This document shows, one piece after another, positions 6,631 through 14,937 of a DNA stretch of 64,000 nt. This stretch comes from Cyanobium sp. FGCU52 (GTDB taxonomy: Bacteria > Cyanobacteriota > Cyanobacteriia > PCC-6307 > Cyanobiaceae), in contig JANWUS010000053.1 in the NCBI GenBank assembly GCA_024958715.1, positions 1-64,000 on the forward strand, read 5' to 3'. The number at the start of each line of letters is the position of its first letter. The first letter of the stretch is position 1. A program made the position numbers and the translations under genes. The notes under the pieces were generated by a model that was not told where the DNA came from, ran no database searches, and saw only the letters and a list, made by a program, of their open reading frames with translations.

Positions 6631-7853
6631 CCGCCCAGCCGCCGCAGCGCCATCAGGGTGCAGTCGTCGGCCAGGGGCTCTGCGTTCACGTAGCGCTCGA
6701 GGGAGGTCAGCAGCTCCTGGAGCACTCCGGGAAGGGGCGCATCCCCGCCCCCGACGCTCTCGAGCACGTCGGCGCACCCCTCCGCTCCGTAGGGAAGGCC
6801 CCGGGTGTTCTCGGCCTCGGTGATGCCATCGGTGTGCAGCAGCAGCAGATCGCCCGGCAGCAACGCCAGCTCCCGCTCCTGATAACGGCGTGCCGGGAAG
6901 GCACCCACCAGCATCCCGGGCGGAACCTCGATCGGCTGACAGCGGCCCTGGCGCAGCAGGAGCGGCGCCCCGTGGCCGCCATTGGCCAGCATCAGCCGGC
7001 CGCTGCCCACCTCCAGCAGGCCGCAGAACAGGGTGGCGAACACACCGCTGTCGTTGCCCTCCGCCAGGGCATCGTTCAGGCGCTGCAGCACCAGAGCCGG
7101 CGAGCGTTCCCCGCTGGCCAGGACCCGCACCAGCCCCACGATCCGGGCCATCAGCAGGGCGGCGGCGATGCCATGGCCCGACACGTCACCGATGCAGAGG
7201 AACAGATGCTCCTCATCGATGAAGAAGGCATCGAAGAAGTCGCCCCCCACGTGGGAGGCCGGCTCCATGCGCGCCGCCATGGCGATGTCGGTGCGCCCGG
7301 GGAACATCGGATCCTCGAGGGGCAGCATGGCCGTCTGCAGCGAGCGGGCCAGTTCCAGCTCCTTGTGCAGCTGGGTCAGTTCCAGCCGGTGGCGTTCCGC
7401 TTCCATCGCCAGCTGATTCGTCAACCGCATCCGTTCCGTCAGCGAGCGCATCAGGTTGCGGGCGACGCCCGGCAGGGGCACGATCCGGGTCCAGAGCAAC
7501 GGTGGCGCCAGCTCCAGCACCGTGGCGTCCGTCTCGGCCCGCACCAGGGCGGAGGCCGGCAGTCCGTCGATGGCGGAGAGCTCGCCGATGCACTGCCCCA
7601 CCGGCAGGGGGATGCCTTCGACGCCCGCCGTCTCGGCCGCCCCGGCGTCGAGGTGCACCGACACCTTTCCCTCCAGGATCACGAAGATCGAACGGTTCGC
7701 CTGCCCGGGCCTGAGCAGGGCGCTGCCCCGGGCGAGGTGATGGACCGGGCAACCGCGCAGGGCACGGGCCAGCGGGCCCTGGGCCACGTCGCGGAACAGG
7801 GGGATCCGGCTGAGGGCTGCCGGATCGACACCGGTGGACATCCTTTCGCTCAC
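6627..7853 (-). CDS. cNMP-binding/PP2C-type (SpoIIE/RsbU) phosphatase
   Basis: The protein has 408 residues. An N-terminal cyclic-nucleotide-binding-like domain (about 12-140) reads IPLFRDVAQG, GSALLRPGQANRSIFVILEGKVSVHLD and GQCIGELSAIDG. A coiled-coil helix (about 150-185) leads to the PP2C phosphatase domain with metal-binding VGGDFFDAF, GDVSGHGIAAALLMA, NGGHGAPLLL and the late Asp of LADDCTLMAL. In partner switching such enzymes dephosphorylate the STAS antagonist. It lies 7 bp after the kinase gene, as expected for the third member. The fused sensor suggests input from a small ligand, although the cyclic-nucleotide phosphate cassette is not canonical (no clear R-T-A), so cNMP binding is uncertain. 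Confidence 0.88.
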   Translation of the reverse strand: MSERMSTGVDPAALSRIPLFRDVAQGPLARALRGCPVHHLARGSALLRPGQANRSIFVILEGKVSVHLDAGAAETAGVEGIPLPVGQCIGELSAIDGLPASALVRAETDATVLELAPPLLWTRIVPLPGVARNLMRSLTERMRLTNQLAMEAERHRLELTQLHKELELARSLQTAMLPLEDPMFPGRTDIAMAARMEPASHVGGDFFDAFFIDEEHLFLCIGDVSGHGIAAALLMARIVGLVRVLASGERSPALVLQRLNDALAEGNDSGVFATLFCGLLEVGSGRLMLANGGHGAPLLLRQGRCQPIEVPPGMLVGAFPARRYQERELALLPGDLLLLHTDGITEAENTRGLPYGAEGCADVLESVGGGDAPLPGVLQELLTSLERYVNAEPLADDCTLMALRRLGG

Positions 7854-7860
7854 CCAGCCC

Positions 7861-8325
7861 TCATCGGCCCGGAGTCTCCTGCGGCCAGCTCAGGCAGAGG
7901 GTCAGTTCATTGCGATCGTTGATCCGGCGGTAGCGCATGTCGTCGCAGAAGCGCCGCACCATCACCAGGCCCAGTCCGCCGATGCCCGTCTCGGCCAGCA
8001 CGGTGGGTGCGGTGGGGGAGGGAGCCGCGGTTGGATCGAAGGGAGCGCCACCGTCGCGGACCTGCAGGCAGACGGGGCTGCCGCCGCTGGGGTCACCAGG
8101 GTCGAGCAGCAGTTCGACGGGGGTGTCGAGGGCTCCGGGTCCGGCATGGTCGACCAGATTGGCCAGCACCTCGTTGAGGCAGAGATCGAGCCGATCGATC
8201 AGCTCCTGGGGCACCGAGCGCTGCCGGCAGCGCTCCGCCAGCCACAGGGACGCCTCCCTCAGGCTGTGGGGATCGGGTTGGATGTGGAGCTGATCGGCGG
8301 GGAGGGCGGCGGCCATGACGCTCAC
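7861..8325 (-). CDS. Anti-sigma-factor-type serine kinase (RsbW/HATPase family)
   Basis: The 154-residue protein is a GHKL ATPase of the RsbW/SpoIIAB type. N-box residues are seen in LDLCLNEVLANLVDHAG, the G1 box in VRDGGAPFDP, and a G2-like loop in TGIGGLGLVMVRRFCDDM. These kinases bind and phosphorylate the STAS antagonist and sequester a sigma factor or other output protein. The start codon overlaps the stop of the STAS gene by 4 bp (ATGA), so the two are probably translated in coupled fashion. The output partner is not encoded nearby. Confidence 0.88.
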   Translation of the reverse strand: MSVMAAALPADQLHIQPDPHSLREASLWLAERCRQRSVPQELIDRLDLCLNEVLANLVDHAGPGALDTPVELLLDPGDPSGGSPVCLQVRDGGAPFDPTAAPSPTAPTVLAETGIGGLGLVMVRRFCDDMRYRRINDRNELTLCLSWPQETPGR

Positions 8326-8705
8326 CCTGCGGCCCCCAGCGCAGCCAGAGCTTGCGCTTCATCGGTGTGGATCGGGATCACCTCGCTGATGCCTGTGGAG
8401 GTGAGGGTGGCCTCCACCGAGGAACCGGGGGCCACCAGCAGGGCCATCCGTCCGCCCTTGGCCTCGAGGGCCCGGGCGCTGCTGACGATGCTGCGGATGC
8501 CGATCGAGGCCAGGAAGCTCACCGCGCGCAGATCCACCAGCACCTGCTGCGCGTGGGAGGCGGTGAGGCTGGTGAACTTCAGAGCGATCGGCTCCATCCC
8601 CAGCATGTCGAGCCGTCCGGCCAGCCGCACCGTCCGCAGGTCGTCGCTGATGTCTTCGTGGTGGATGCTGCTGCCGGTGACAGGGGAATCGGTGGGATCG
8701 GCCAT
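8322..8705 (-). CDS. STAS-domain anti-sigma-factor antagonist (RsbV type)
   Basis: The protein has about 127 residues and the STAS pattern: a strand RTVRLAGRLDMLGM, then QQVLVDLRAVSFLASIGIRSIVSSARAL, where the Ser of ASIG is the usual phosphorylation site, and a final region GRMALLVAPGSSVEATLTSTG. It is the first gene of the STAS-kinase-phosphatase operon. The start is set at ATG 8705 (MADPTDSP); an earlier in-frame start at 8726 would add seven residues. About 110 bp upstream to gloB's stop are available for a promoter. Confidence 0.88.
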   Translation of the reverse strand: MADPTDSPVTGSSIHHEDISDDLRTVRLAGRLDMLGMEPIALKFTSLTASHAQQVLVDLRAVSFLASIGIRSIVSSARALEAKGGRMALLVAPGSSVEATLTSTGISEVIPIHTDEAQALAALGAAG

Positions 8706-8838
8706 CGGCTGCCCCGCTGCTCGCAAGATGCCCGAAACCTAACGGCGAATCGGATCCGGAAACCTCGCCGCGGGGCCGCAAAGGTGACAGGGCCGACGCA
8801 ACAAATGTCGCCTGCATCACCTCGGCAAGCCACCGGGC

Positions 8839-9609
8839 TCAGCCGGTCCAGTGATTGCGGCTCTCGCGCAGCTCGGCCAGCTCCGCGGCATCCGCCGCCC
8901 GCATGAACAGATTGGTGGCCCGCTCCTCGGCGATCGTGCTCGGGATCGTGGGCAGGCCCTGGTGCCGGCGCCGTTGCACCACCGCCAGCCGCTCGGCCAA
9001 GGCGGCGTCGCTCGGCCGCTGGCGGGCGGCCCAGCGCAGGTTGGATTCGGTGTACTCGTGGGCGCACCACACCCGCGTGGATCCGGGGAGCGAGGCGAAG
9101 CGCTGGAGGGCGTCGTGCATCTGATCGGCCGTGCCCTCGAACAGGCGGCCGCAGCCGCCGGCGAACAGGGTGTCGCCGCAGAACAGCTCGCCCGGGAGGA
9201 GATAGGCGATGTGGGCGCGGGTGTGGGCCGGCACGTCGAGCACCTCCAGGGTGTGGCCAAGCAGCTCCACCCGATCCCCTCCGGCCACGCCTTCGGTCTG
9301 GAACGGGATCCGCTCCCGGTCGGCCCGGGCCGCCACCACCCGGGCTCCGGGCCAGCGGCGCAGCAGCTGCGGGGTGCCGCCGATGTGATCGCTGTGGTGG
9401 TGGGTCTGCAGCACCGCCTCCAGCTCCAGGTCCCGCTGCTCGAGCCAGTGGCGCACCGGCTCGGCCACCGCCGGATCCACCAACGCCGCCCGGCTGCCGT
9501 CGTGGAGCACGAACACGTAGTTGTCGTTCAGCACGGGGATCAGCTCCACCGTGAGCGGGGCTGGGGCGCCGGCGGGAGCCTGGGTCTGGCCGGAAGCGGA
9601 GGGGGGCAT
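8839..9609 (-). CDS. gloB: Hydroxyacylglutathione hydrolase (glyoxalase II)
   Basis: The protein has 256 residues, the usual glyoxalase II length. It hydrolyses S-lactoylglutathione to lactate and glutathione in methylglyoxal detoxification. The metallo-beta-lactamase fold shows [12 protein letters not shown], the binuclear metal motif [34 protein letters not shown] and the C-terminal [13 protein letters not shown] with late residues for glutathione binding. It is transcribed divergently from hisG, with 88 bp between the starts for both promoters. The first 18 residues are Ala/Pro/Gly-rich and the real start may be slightly further in. Confidence 0.92.
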   Translation of the reverse strand: MPPSASGQTQAPAGAPAPLTVELIPVLNDNYVFVLHDGSRAALVDPAVAEPVRHWLEQRDLELEAVLQTHHHSDHIGGTPQLLRRWPGARVVAARADRERIPFQTEGVAGGDRVELLGHTLEVLDVPAHTRAHIAYLLPGELFCGDTLFAGGCGRLFEGTADQMHDALQRFASLPGSTRVWCAHEYTESNLRWAARQRPSDAALAERLAVVQRRRHQGLPTIPSTIAEERATNLFMRAADAAELAELRESRNHWTG

Positions 9610-9697
9610 CGGTAAAGTCCAGCCTGCGGCGCCCGTTCATCATCCCTGCCCAGGACTCCCCGATCCGACCCTTGAGCTGCGAACGAGGATCCCTCCG

Positions 9698-10348
9698 ATG
9701 ATCACTGTCGCCCTGGCCAAAGGCGCCCTGCTGAAGGATTCGGTGCGCCGCTTCGCCGCCGCCGGTCTCGACTTCTCCGCGCTGCTGGAGCCCGACAACC
9801 GGCTGCTGATGGTGCCGAGCGCCTGCGGCACGGCCCGGGCGCTGCTGGTGCGCAACGCCGACGTGCCGGTGTACGTGGCCTACGGCCAGGCCCAGCTGGG
9901 CGTGGTGGGCTACGACGTGCTGCGGGAGCACCGCCTGCCGGTGGCCCAGCTGGTGGACCTCGGCTTCGGCGGCTGCCGCATGGCGGTGGCGGTGAAGGCC
10001 AGCAGCGGCTACCGCCGGGCCGCCGACCTTCCCCCCCACTGCCGCGTCGCCAGCAAGTTCACCGCCTGCGCCGCCAGCTTCTTCGAGGAGCTCGATCTGC
10101 CGGTGGAACTGATCCACCTCACCGGCTCGGTGGAGCTCGGGCCGATCACCGGCATGTCGGAGGCGATCGTGGATCTGGTGGCCACCGGCCGCACCCTGCG
10201 GGACAACGGCCTGGTGGCGATCGAGGATCTGTTCCACAGCACGGCCCGCCTGATCGGCCATCCCTTGGCCCTTCGCCTCGATGACGGCGCCCTGCGCGCG
10301 CTGGTGGAACGGCTGGAGGCGGCCTCCCGCGCGCCCCTCCCGGTCTGA
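9698..10348 (+). CDS. hisG: ATP phosphoribosyltransferase, short form
   Basis: The 216-residue enzyme catalyses the first step of histidine synthesis, joining ATP and PRPP. Visible are [59 protein letters not shown] and the PRPP loop [18 protein letters not shown]. It lacks the C-terminal regulatory domain of long-form HisG, so a HisZ partner should exist elsewhere. ATG 9698 follows GAACGAGGAT, a plausible ribosome-binding region. Its stop overlaps the ABC exporter start by one base (TGATG), a coupling often seen in picocyanobacteria. Confidence 0.93.
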   Translation: MITVALAKGALLKDSVRRFAAAGLDFSALLEPDNRLLMVPSACGTARALLVRNADVPVYVAYGQAQLGVVGYDVLREHRLPVAQLVDLGFGGCRMAVAVKASSGYRRAADLPPHCRVASKFTACAASFFEELDLPVELIHLTGSVELGPITGMSEAIVDLVATGRTLRDNGLVAIEDLFHSTARLIGHPLALRLDDGALRALVERLEAASRAPLPV

Positions 10349-12147
10349 TGGCCTCCCTCGACTGGCAGCGGTTGCGGCGCCTGCTGCCCTATCTGGGCCG
10401 GGATCGCCGCCGCCTGATGCTCACCCTGCTGCTGCTGATTCCCCTGGCGCTGGCTGCCGCCGTCCAGCCGCTGCTGGTGGGCCAGGCCATCTCGGTGCTG
10501 CGCGGCGAGTCGGTGATGCCCTGGCTGGCGGGCATGGCACGGCCGGCCGCCCTGCGGCTGCTGGTGACCCTGCTGCTGGTGGCGGTGCTGGTGCGCCTGG
10601 CGCTGCAGGGCACCCAGATCTTCAATGTGCAGGTGGTGGGCCAGCGCCTCACCGCCCGCATCCGCGACGACCTGTTCCGCCACGCCCTCGACCTCTCCCT
10701 GCGCTTCCACGACCGCACGCCGGTGGGCAAGCTGCTCACCCGCCTCACCAGCGACGTCGACGCCCTGGCGGAGGTGTTCGGCAGCGGTGCGGTGGGGGTG
10801 CTGGCGGACCTGGTGACGCTGCTGGTGATCGGGGCCACGATGATCACGATCGAGTGGCGGCTCGGCCTGCTGCTGATGGCGGCCCAGGTGCCGATCACCG
10901 CGGTGATTCTCTGGCTGCAGCGCCGCTATCGCGTGGCCAACTACCGGGTGCGGGAGGAACTGGGCCAGCTCAACGCCGATCTGCAGGAGAACCTCCAGGG
11001 CCTGGAGGTGGTGCAGATGTTCCGGCGTGAGCAGGTGAACAGCGCCCAGTTCGGCCGCACCACCGACGCCTACCGCCGCGCCGTCAACGGCACGATCCTC
11101 TACGACAGCGCCATCTCCGCCTTCCTGGAGTGGGTGGCGCTGGCGGCGGTGGCGGTGGTGCTCGCCCTGGGGGGCTGGATGGTGACCGCCGGCAGCATGG
11201 GGCTGGGCCTGCTCACCACCTTCATCCTGTTCTCGCAGCGCCTGTTCGATCCCCTGCGCCAGCTGGCGGAGCGCTTCACCCAGATCCAGGGGGGCCTGAC
11301 GGCGGTGGAGCGCATCGGCGAACTGCTCGAACAGCCGATCGAGATCGCCGATCTGGCCGCGGCCGACCGCAGCACGGCGGCCCGGCGCAGCGGCCTCGAG
11401 GGCAGCAGCCCCGGCGAGGTGGTGTTCGAGAACGTCTCCTTCGCCTACCGGCCCGACGATCCGATCCTCGAAGACCTCTCCTTCCGCCTGGCGCCGGGGG
11501 AGCACGTGGCGATCGTGGGTCCCACCGGCTCCGGCAAGACCACCGTGATCCGCCTGCTCTGCCGGCTCTACGAACCCCAGCGCGGCCGCATCCTGCTTGA
11601 TGGCGTCGACATCCGCGAGCTGCCCATCGCCACCCTGCGCCGCCGGCTCGGTGTGGTGCTGCAGGACACCTTCCTGTTCAGCGGCAACGTGGCCGACAAC
11701 CTGCGGCTGGACGCCCCGATCGATGACGCCACCCTGGAGCGCACCTGCCGGGAGCTTGGCCTCCAGCCCCTGCTCGAGCGCCTCGGCGATGGTCTGCAGA
11801 CCGAACTGAGGGAGCGGGGCGGCAACCTCTCCTCCGGGGAGCGTCAGCTGCTGGCGGTGGCGCGGGTGGCGCTGCGGGATCCCTCGGTGCTGGTGATGGA
11901 TGAGGCCACCGCCTTCCTCGATCCCTCCACCGAGGCCACCCTCCAGCACGACCTCGAGCGCCTGCTGCAGGGCCGCACCGCCATCGTGATCGCCCACCGC
12001 CTGGCCACGGTGGAGGCGGCGGACCGGATTCTGGTGCTGCGCCGCGGCCGGCTGGTGGAGCAGGGCACCCACCAGCAGCTGCGGGCGGCCGGCGGGCTCT
12101 ATGCCCAGCTGGCGGAGCTGCAGGAGAAGGGGCTGGCCACCCTCTGA
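10348..12147 (+). CDS. ABC exporter, fused membrane and ATPase domains (MsbA-like)
   Basis: The 599-residue half-transporter has about six membrane helices in residues 15-325 and a C-terminal ATPase domain. The ATPase shows Walker A GPTGSGKTT, Q-loop VLQDTFLFSGNVADNL, signature NLSSGERQLLAVARVAL, Walker B VLVMDEATAFLD and the switch HRLATVEAADRILVL. Such proteins act as dimers exporting lipids, peptides or drugs. It is co-transcribed with hisG through a one-base overlap; the link with histidine synthesis is probably only positional. Its 3' end overlaps the convergent hydrolase gene by 49 bp. The substrate is not evident. Confidence 0.9.
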   Translation: MASLDWQRLRRLLPYLGRDRRRLMLTLLLLIPLALAAAVQPLLVGQAISVLRGESVMPWLAGMARPAALRLLVTLLLVAVLVRLALQGTQIFNVQVVGQRLTARIRDDLFRHALDLSLRFHDRTPVGKLLTRLTSDVDALAEVFGSGAVGVLADLVTLLVIGATMITIEWRLGLLLMAAQVPITAVILWLQRRYRVANYRVREELGQLNADLQENLQGLEVVQMFRREQVNSAQFGRTTDAYRRAVNGTILYDSAISAFLEWVALAAVAVVLALGGWMVTAGSMGLGLLTTFILFSQRLFDPLRQLAERFTQIQGGLTAVERIGELLEQPIEIADLAAADRSTAARRSGLEGSSPGEVVFENVSFAYRPDDPILEDLSFRLAPGEHVAIVGPTGSGKTTVIRLLCRLYEPQRGRILLDGVDIRELPIATLRRRLGVVLQDTFLFSGNVADNLRLDAPIDDATLERTCRELGLQPLLERLGDGLQTELRERGGNLSSGERQLLAVARVALRDPSVLVMDEATAFLDPSTEATLQHDLERLLQGRTAIVIAHRLATVEAADRILVLRRGRLVEQGTHQQLRAAGGLYAQLAELQEKGLATL

Positions 12148-12986
12148 ACGTCGGCGGCGCCGCTCGCCAGACCCTCCTCCTCCAGCCAGCTGCCGATCAC
12201 GGCCGCCAGCCGATCCGGCATCTGGCGCATCGGCAGGTGGCCCGCCTCCGCCAGCAGCTCGTAGCGATGCAGCGGGCTGTAGCCCGCCAGGTGGCGCACG
12301 TAGCGGGCCTGCATCACCGTGTCGCGGCCCCCGGCGATCCACAGGTTCGGCACCGTGAGGCCGTGCACGAGCGCGGGCAGCTGGCGCACGGCGCCCCGGT
12401 GGGTGCTGCAGGCCAGCAGGCCGCGGGCCGCGCGCAGGTCGGCCACCAGGGGCGAGCGGATCGCCTGGGCCGCCGGCAGCTCCCCCAGCCAGCCGGGCCG
12501 CCAGCGCAGGAAGGTGGCGCCGCCCAGGCGGACGCGGGCGAAGGCGCGCGGCTGGTACACCCCACCGCCCGCCGCCACCTGCACCAGGCCCACCAGCCGC
12601 TCCGCGAGCCGGGGGGCCGCGTGCAGGGCGATGCTGCCGCCGAGGGAGTGGCCCATCAGCACCACCGGCCGATCACCGGCCTCGGCGATCACGGCGTCCG
12701 CCAGCCAGCGGCCGTAGCCGGCCAGGCTGGGCTGGAGCCCCCGGGGCCGGGGCCGGTCGCCGAATCCCGGTAGGTCGGGACACCAGAGCTGCCAGCGCGG
12801 TTCCAGCTCCCGCCGCAGCGGTTCCCACAGCCGGCCCGACAGCAGCCAGCCATGCAGCCCCACCAGCAGCGGAGCTTCCGCCCCGGCCGTCGCAGCGGAG
12901 GCTGCGGAGCGGGCAGTGGGCCCTGGTGACGGCTGAGTGGCAGGGGTGGTCGGGGCGATCGGGGACCTCCGGGGCGAAGGACCCAC
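12099..12986 (-). CDS. Alpha/beta-hydrolase fold protein
   Basis: The protein has about 295 residues. It shows LLVGLHGWLLSGRLWEPL (oxyanion region), the nucleophile elbow GHSLGG, an Asp in IAGGRDTVM and the catalytic His in AEAGHLPM. It is a general serine hydrolase or esterase; the substrate is unknown. The frame is open up to an ATG at 13076, but that would collide with the divergent GNAT gene and add Pro/Thr/Ser-rich sequence. I place the start at GTG 12986, still leaving a low-complexity leader of about 35 residues. Its 3' end overlaps the ABC exporter gene by 49 bp. Confidence 0.8.
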   Translation of the reverse strand: MGPSPRRSPIAPTTPATQPSPGPTARSAASAATAGAEAPLLVGLHGWLLSGRLWEPLRRELEPRWQLWCPDLPGFGDRPRPRGLQPSLAGYGRWLADAVIAEAGDRPVVLMGHSLGGSIALHAAPRLAERLVGLVQVAAGGGVYQPRAFARVRLGGATFLRWRPGWLGELPAAQAIRSPLVADLRAARGLLACSTHRGAVRQLPALVHGLTVPNLWIAGGRDTVMQARYVRHLAGYSPLHRYELLAEAGHLPMRQMPDRLAAVIGSWLEEEGLASGAADVQRVASPFSCSSASWA

Positions 12987-13029
12987 CCTGCCTGAAGCAA
13001 CGATCGTTACGTCAGGATCGTCAGACTGC

Positions 13030-13557
13030 TTGATCCCCTTCCCGCGCCCCGTGCCGGAGCCGTCTCCCCCCCTCACCGCCGACCCGTTCGCGAGCCTCTA
13101 CGGCGAGCGCTATCGGCTCTGTCCCACCGGGCCCGCCCGGGTGAATCTGGTGCTCAGCCGCGAGCGGGAGATCGATCTGATCGAACTCGAGTCGCTGTGC
13201 GATGCGGTGGGCTGGAGCCGGCGACCCCTGCGGCGGGTGCGCAAGGCCCTCCAGCACAGCCTGCTGCGGGTGGGGCTGTGGCGCCACGACCCTCGCCTGC
13301 CGCGTCTGGTGGGCTTCGCCCGCTGCACCGGCGACGGCGTGGTGGAGGCCACCGTCTGGGACGTGGCCGTCCATCCCCTCTACCAGGGGGCCGGGCTGGG
13401 CAAGCAGCTGATGGACTACGTGATCGAGCAGCTGCGCCACCAGGGGGTGGACCGGGTGAGCCTGTTCGCCGACCCCGACGTGGTGGGCTTCTACGAGGCC
13501 CAGGGCTGGGAGCTCGAACCGCTTCAGCGGCGCTGCGCCTTCTGGTATTCCCCCTGA
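13030..13557 (+). CDS. GNAT-family N-acetyltransferase
   Basis: The protein has about 175 residues. The acetyl-CoA motif A is clear: VWDVAVHPLYQGAGLGKQLMDYVIEQL, followed by VDRVSLFADPDVVGFYEAQGWE. It acetylates an amine on a protein or small molecule; the substrate is unknown. The start is uncertain: TTG 13030 (encoding the L of CLIPFPRP) or GTG 13051 are the best candidates, because the in-frame ATG at 12937 would overlap the divergent hydrolase. This enzyme commonly neighbours hisG in marine Synechococcus. It ends 28 bp before the convergent glycosyltransferase. Confidence 0.85.
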   Translation: MIPFPRPVPEPSPPLTADPFASLYGERYRLCPTGPARVNLVLSREREIDLIELESLCDAVGWSRRPLRRVRKALQHSLLRVGLWRHDPRLPRLVGFARCTGDGVVEATVWDVAVHPLYQGAGLGKQLMDYVIEQLRHQGVDRVSLFADPDVVGFYEAQGWELEPLQRRCAFWYSP

Positions 13558-13585
13558 GCGGGATCGGGCTGGCGGCCGCGGCGGG

Positions 13586-14302
13586 TCAGGGCGCGGTCTG
13601 GCCGTAGATCGCCGCCAGGGCCTCCGGCGGCACCCCCCGGCGCCAGGCGCGCCGCAGCCGGGCGTTGGCGAGGGTGGTCGCCCAGACACCCCGCTGGTGC
13701 CAGCGCCGGCCGTTCACCGTGACGGCCTCGGGCAGGCAGCGGATCCGCGCCCGTGTCCTCAGCCGCAGCACGAAGTCGAGGTCTTCCATCAGCGGCAGGG
13801 GGGCGATGCCGCCGCTCGCCTCGTAGAGACGACGCGGCAGCAGCAGGCCCTGGTCGCCGTAGGGCAGCTGACGCCAGCGGCTGCGCAGCGCCACCCCCCG
13901 TTCCACCAGACGCAGGGCCGCAGACCTGCCCTCGATCGCCAGCGGGAAGCACCAGGCCTCCTCCCTGCGTCCCGGCGCCGGGACGTCCTGCCGGCCCAGC
14001 ACCGCCCCCACCTGGTGCTGCCAGCCCGCGGGAAGCCGCACATCCGCATGGAGCAGCAGCAGCCAGGTGGCTGAACTGGCGTCCACTCCCCGCGCCAGCT
14101 GCCGGCCGCGGCTGGGAGGTTCCCACAGCACCTGGGCGCCGGCCAGGCGTGCTGCGGCAGCGGTGCGGTCGCCGCTGTCCCCGTCCACCACCAGCACCTC
14201 GCGCACCAGCGCCGACCCCGCGGCCAGATCCGCCAGCAGGGCCGGCAGCCGCCGCGCTTCGTTGCGGGCCACCACCACCACGCTCAGGGGCGGCAGGCTC
14301 AT
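13586..14302 (-). CDS. Family 2-type glycosyltransferase (TIGR04283-like)
   Basis: The 238-residue protein is a GT-A glycosyltransferase: LSVVVVARNEARRLPALLADLA, VLVVDGDSGDRTAAAA, LLLLHADVRLPAGW (the D-x-D equivalent HADVRLP) and PLMEDLDFVLRLR. It matches the TIGR04283 group, which is regularly next to a TIGR04282 protein, as here. The upstream gene's stop overlaps its start by 4 bp (14299-14302). The acceptor is unknown; some relatives have been linked to arsenosugar synthesis. It is the last gene of the htrA operon. Confidence 0.85.
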   Translation of the reverse strand: MSLPPLSVVVVARNEARRLPALLADLAAGSALVREVLVVDGDSGDRTAAAARLAGAQVLWEPPSRGRQLARGVDASSATWLLLLHADVRLPAGWQHQVGAVLGRQDVPAPGRREEAWCFPLAIEGRSAALRLVERGVALRSRWRQLPYGDQGLLLPRRLYEASGGIAPLPLMEDLDFVLRLRTRARIRCLPEAVTVNGRRWHQRGVWATTLANARLRRAWRRGVPPEALAAIYGQTAP

Positions 14303-14937
14303 CGCCAGGCGCTCAGATCGCCCGGTCGATCGAGATCCCCCCGTTCCGCCAGCAGGCGGACCGGCAGGCCGGCCGCCTCGGCCACGGCCAGGGTCTGGCC
14401 CAGCACCTGGCTGCTGCCCCAGGGGATCCCCGCGAACAGGGCGGGCCAGCGACCCGCCAGCCCGATCAGCCAGTAGCCCCCGTCGGCGGCGGGCCCCAGC
14501 ACCAGCGGCGCCCGTTCCAGGGCCCGGAAGGCCTCCACCAGGTCGGCGCTCTCCAGCGACGGCAGATCACTGCCGATCAGCACCACCCGGGCGGCTCCCT
14601 CCCGCCGGGCCCGCATCAGCTGCCGCTGCATCAGCAGCCCCAGGCTGCCCGCCCCCTGCGCGACGATCCGCAGCCGAGGCCGGTGCTGCGGCCAACGGGC
14701 CAGAGCCCAGCGGCGCGCCGCCCGCAGCCCCAGCCCCTGCACCGCCAGGACGATCTCGGCACCGGCGGGGAGCGGGGCACCCGCCACCGACGCCAGGGTG
14801 TGCGCGCAGAGGCGGTCATGGACCGCGGCCGCTGCCCGCATCCCCAGACCCCCGGCGAGACGTCGCTTGCAGCGACCCGGGGAGGGGCCGCGCGCCAGCA
14901 CCACCAGCTGGGCCCGCCCTGACGGGCCGTTCGTCAT
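14299..14937 (-). CDS. DUF2064/TIGR04282-family nucleotidyl/glycosyltransferase
   Basis: The 212-residue protein has the nucleotide-diphospho-sugar-transferase-like signature of DUF2064: LVVLARGPSPGRCKRRLAGGLG near the N-terminus, RVVLIGSDLPSLESADLVEAF and LVLGPAADGGYWLIGL. Members are annotated as TIGR04282 arsenosugar-type glycosyltransferases, but most are uncharacterised. It lies between htrA and the TIGR04283 glycosyltransferase with 4-bp overlaps at both ends. These overlaps strongly suggest that the two transferases work as a pair, with htrA as the upstream operon member. Confidence 0.85.
   Translation of the reverse strand: MTNGPSGRAQLVVLARGPSPGRCKRRLAGGLGMRAAAAVHDRLCAHTLASVAGAPLPAGAEIVLAVQGLGLRAARRWALARWPQHRPRLRIVAQGAGSLGLLMQRQLMRARREGAARVVLIGSDLPSLESADLVEAFRALERAPLVLGPAADGGYWLIGLAGRWPALFAGIPWGSSQVLGQTLAVAEAAGLPVRLLAERGDLDRPGDLSAWR

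Noticed and set aside
9521-9697. Earlier ATG start for hisG
   Set aside because: It would overlap gloB and add a segment absent from HisG; ATG 9698 starts exactly at the first HisG strand.
10009-12342. A 777-codon minus-strand open frame
   Set aside because: It is a shadow of hisG and the ABC exporter with low-complexity translation and no motifs.
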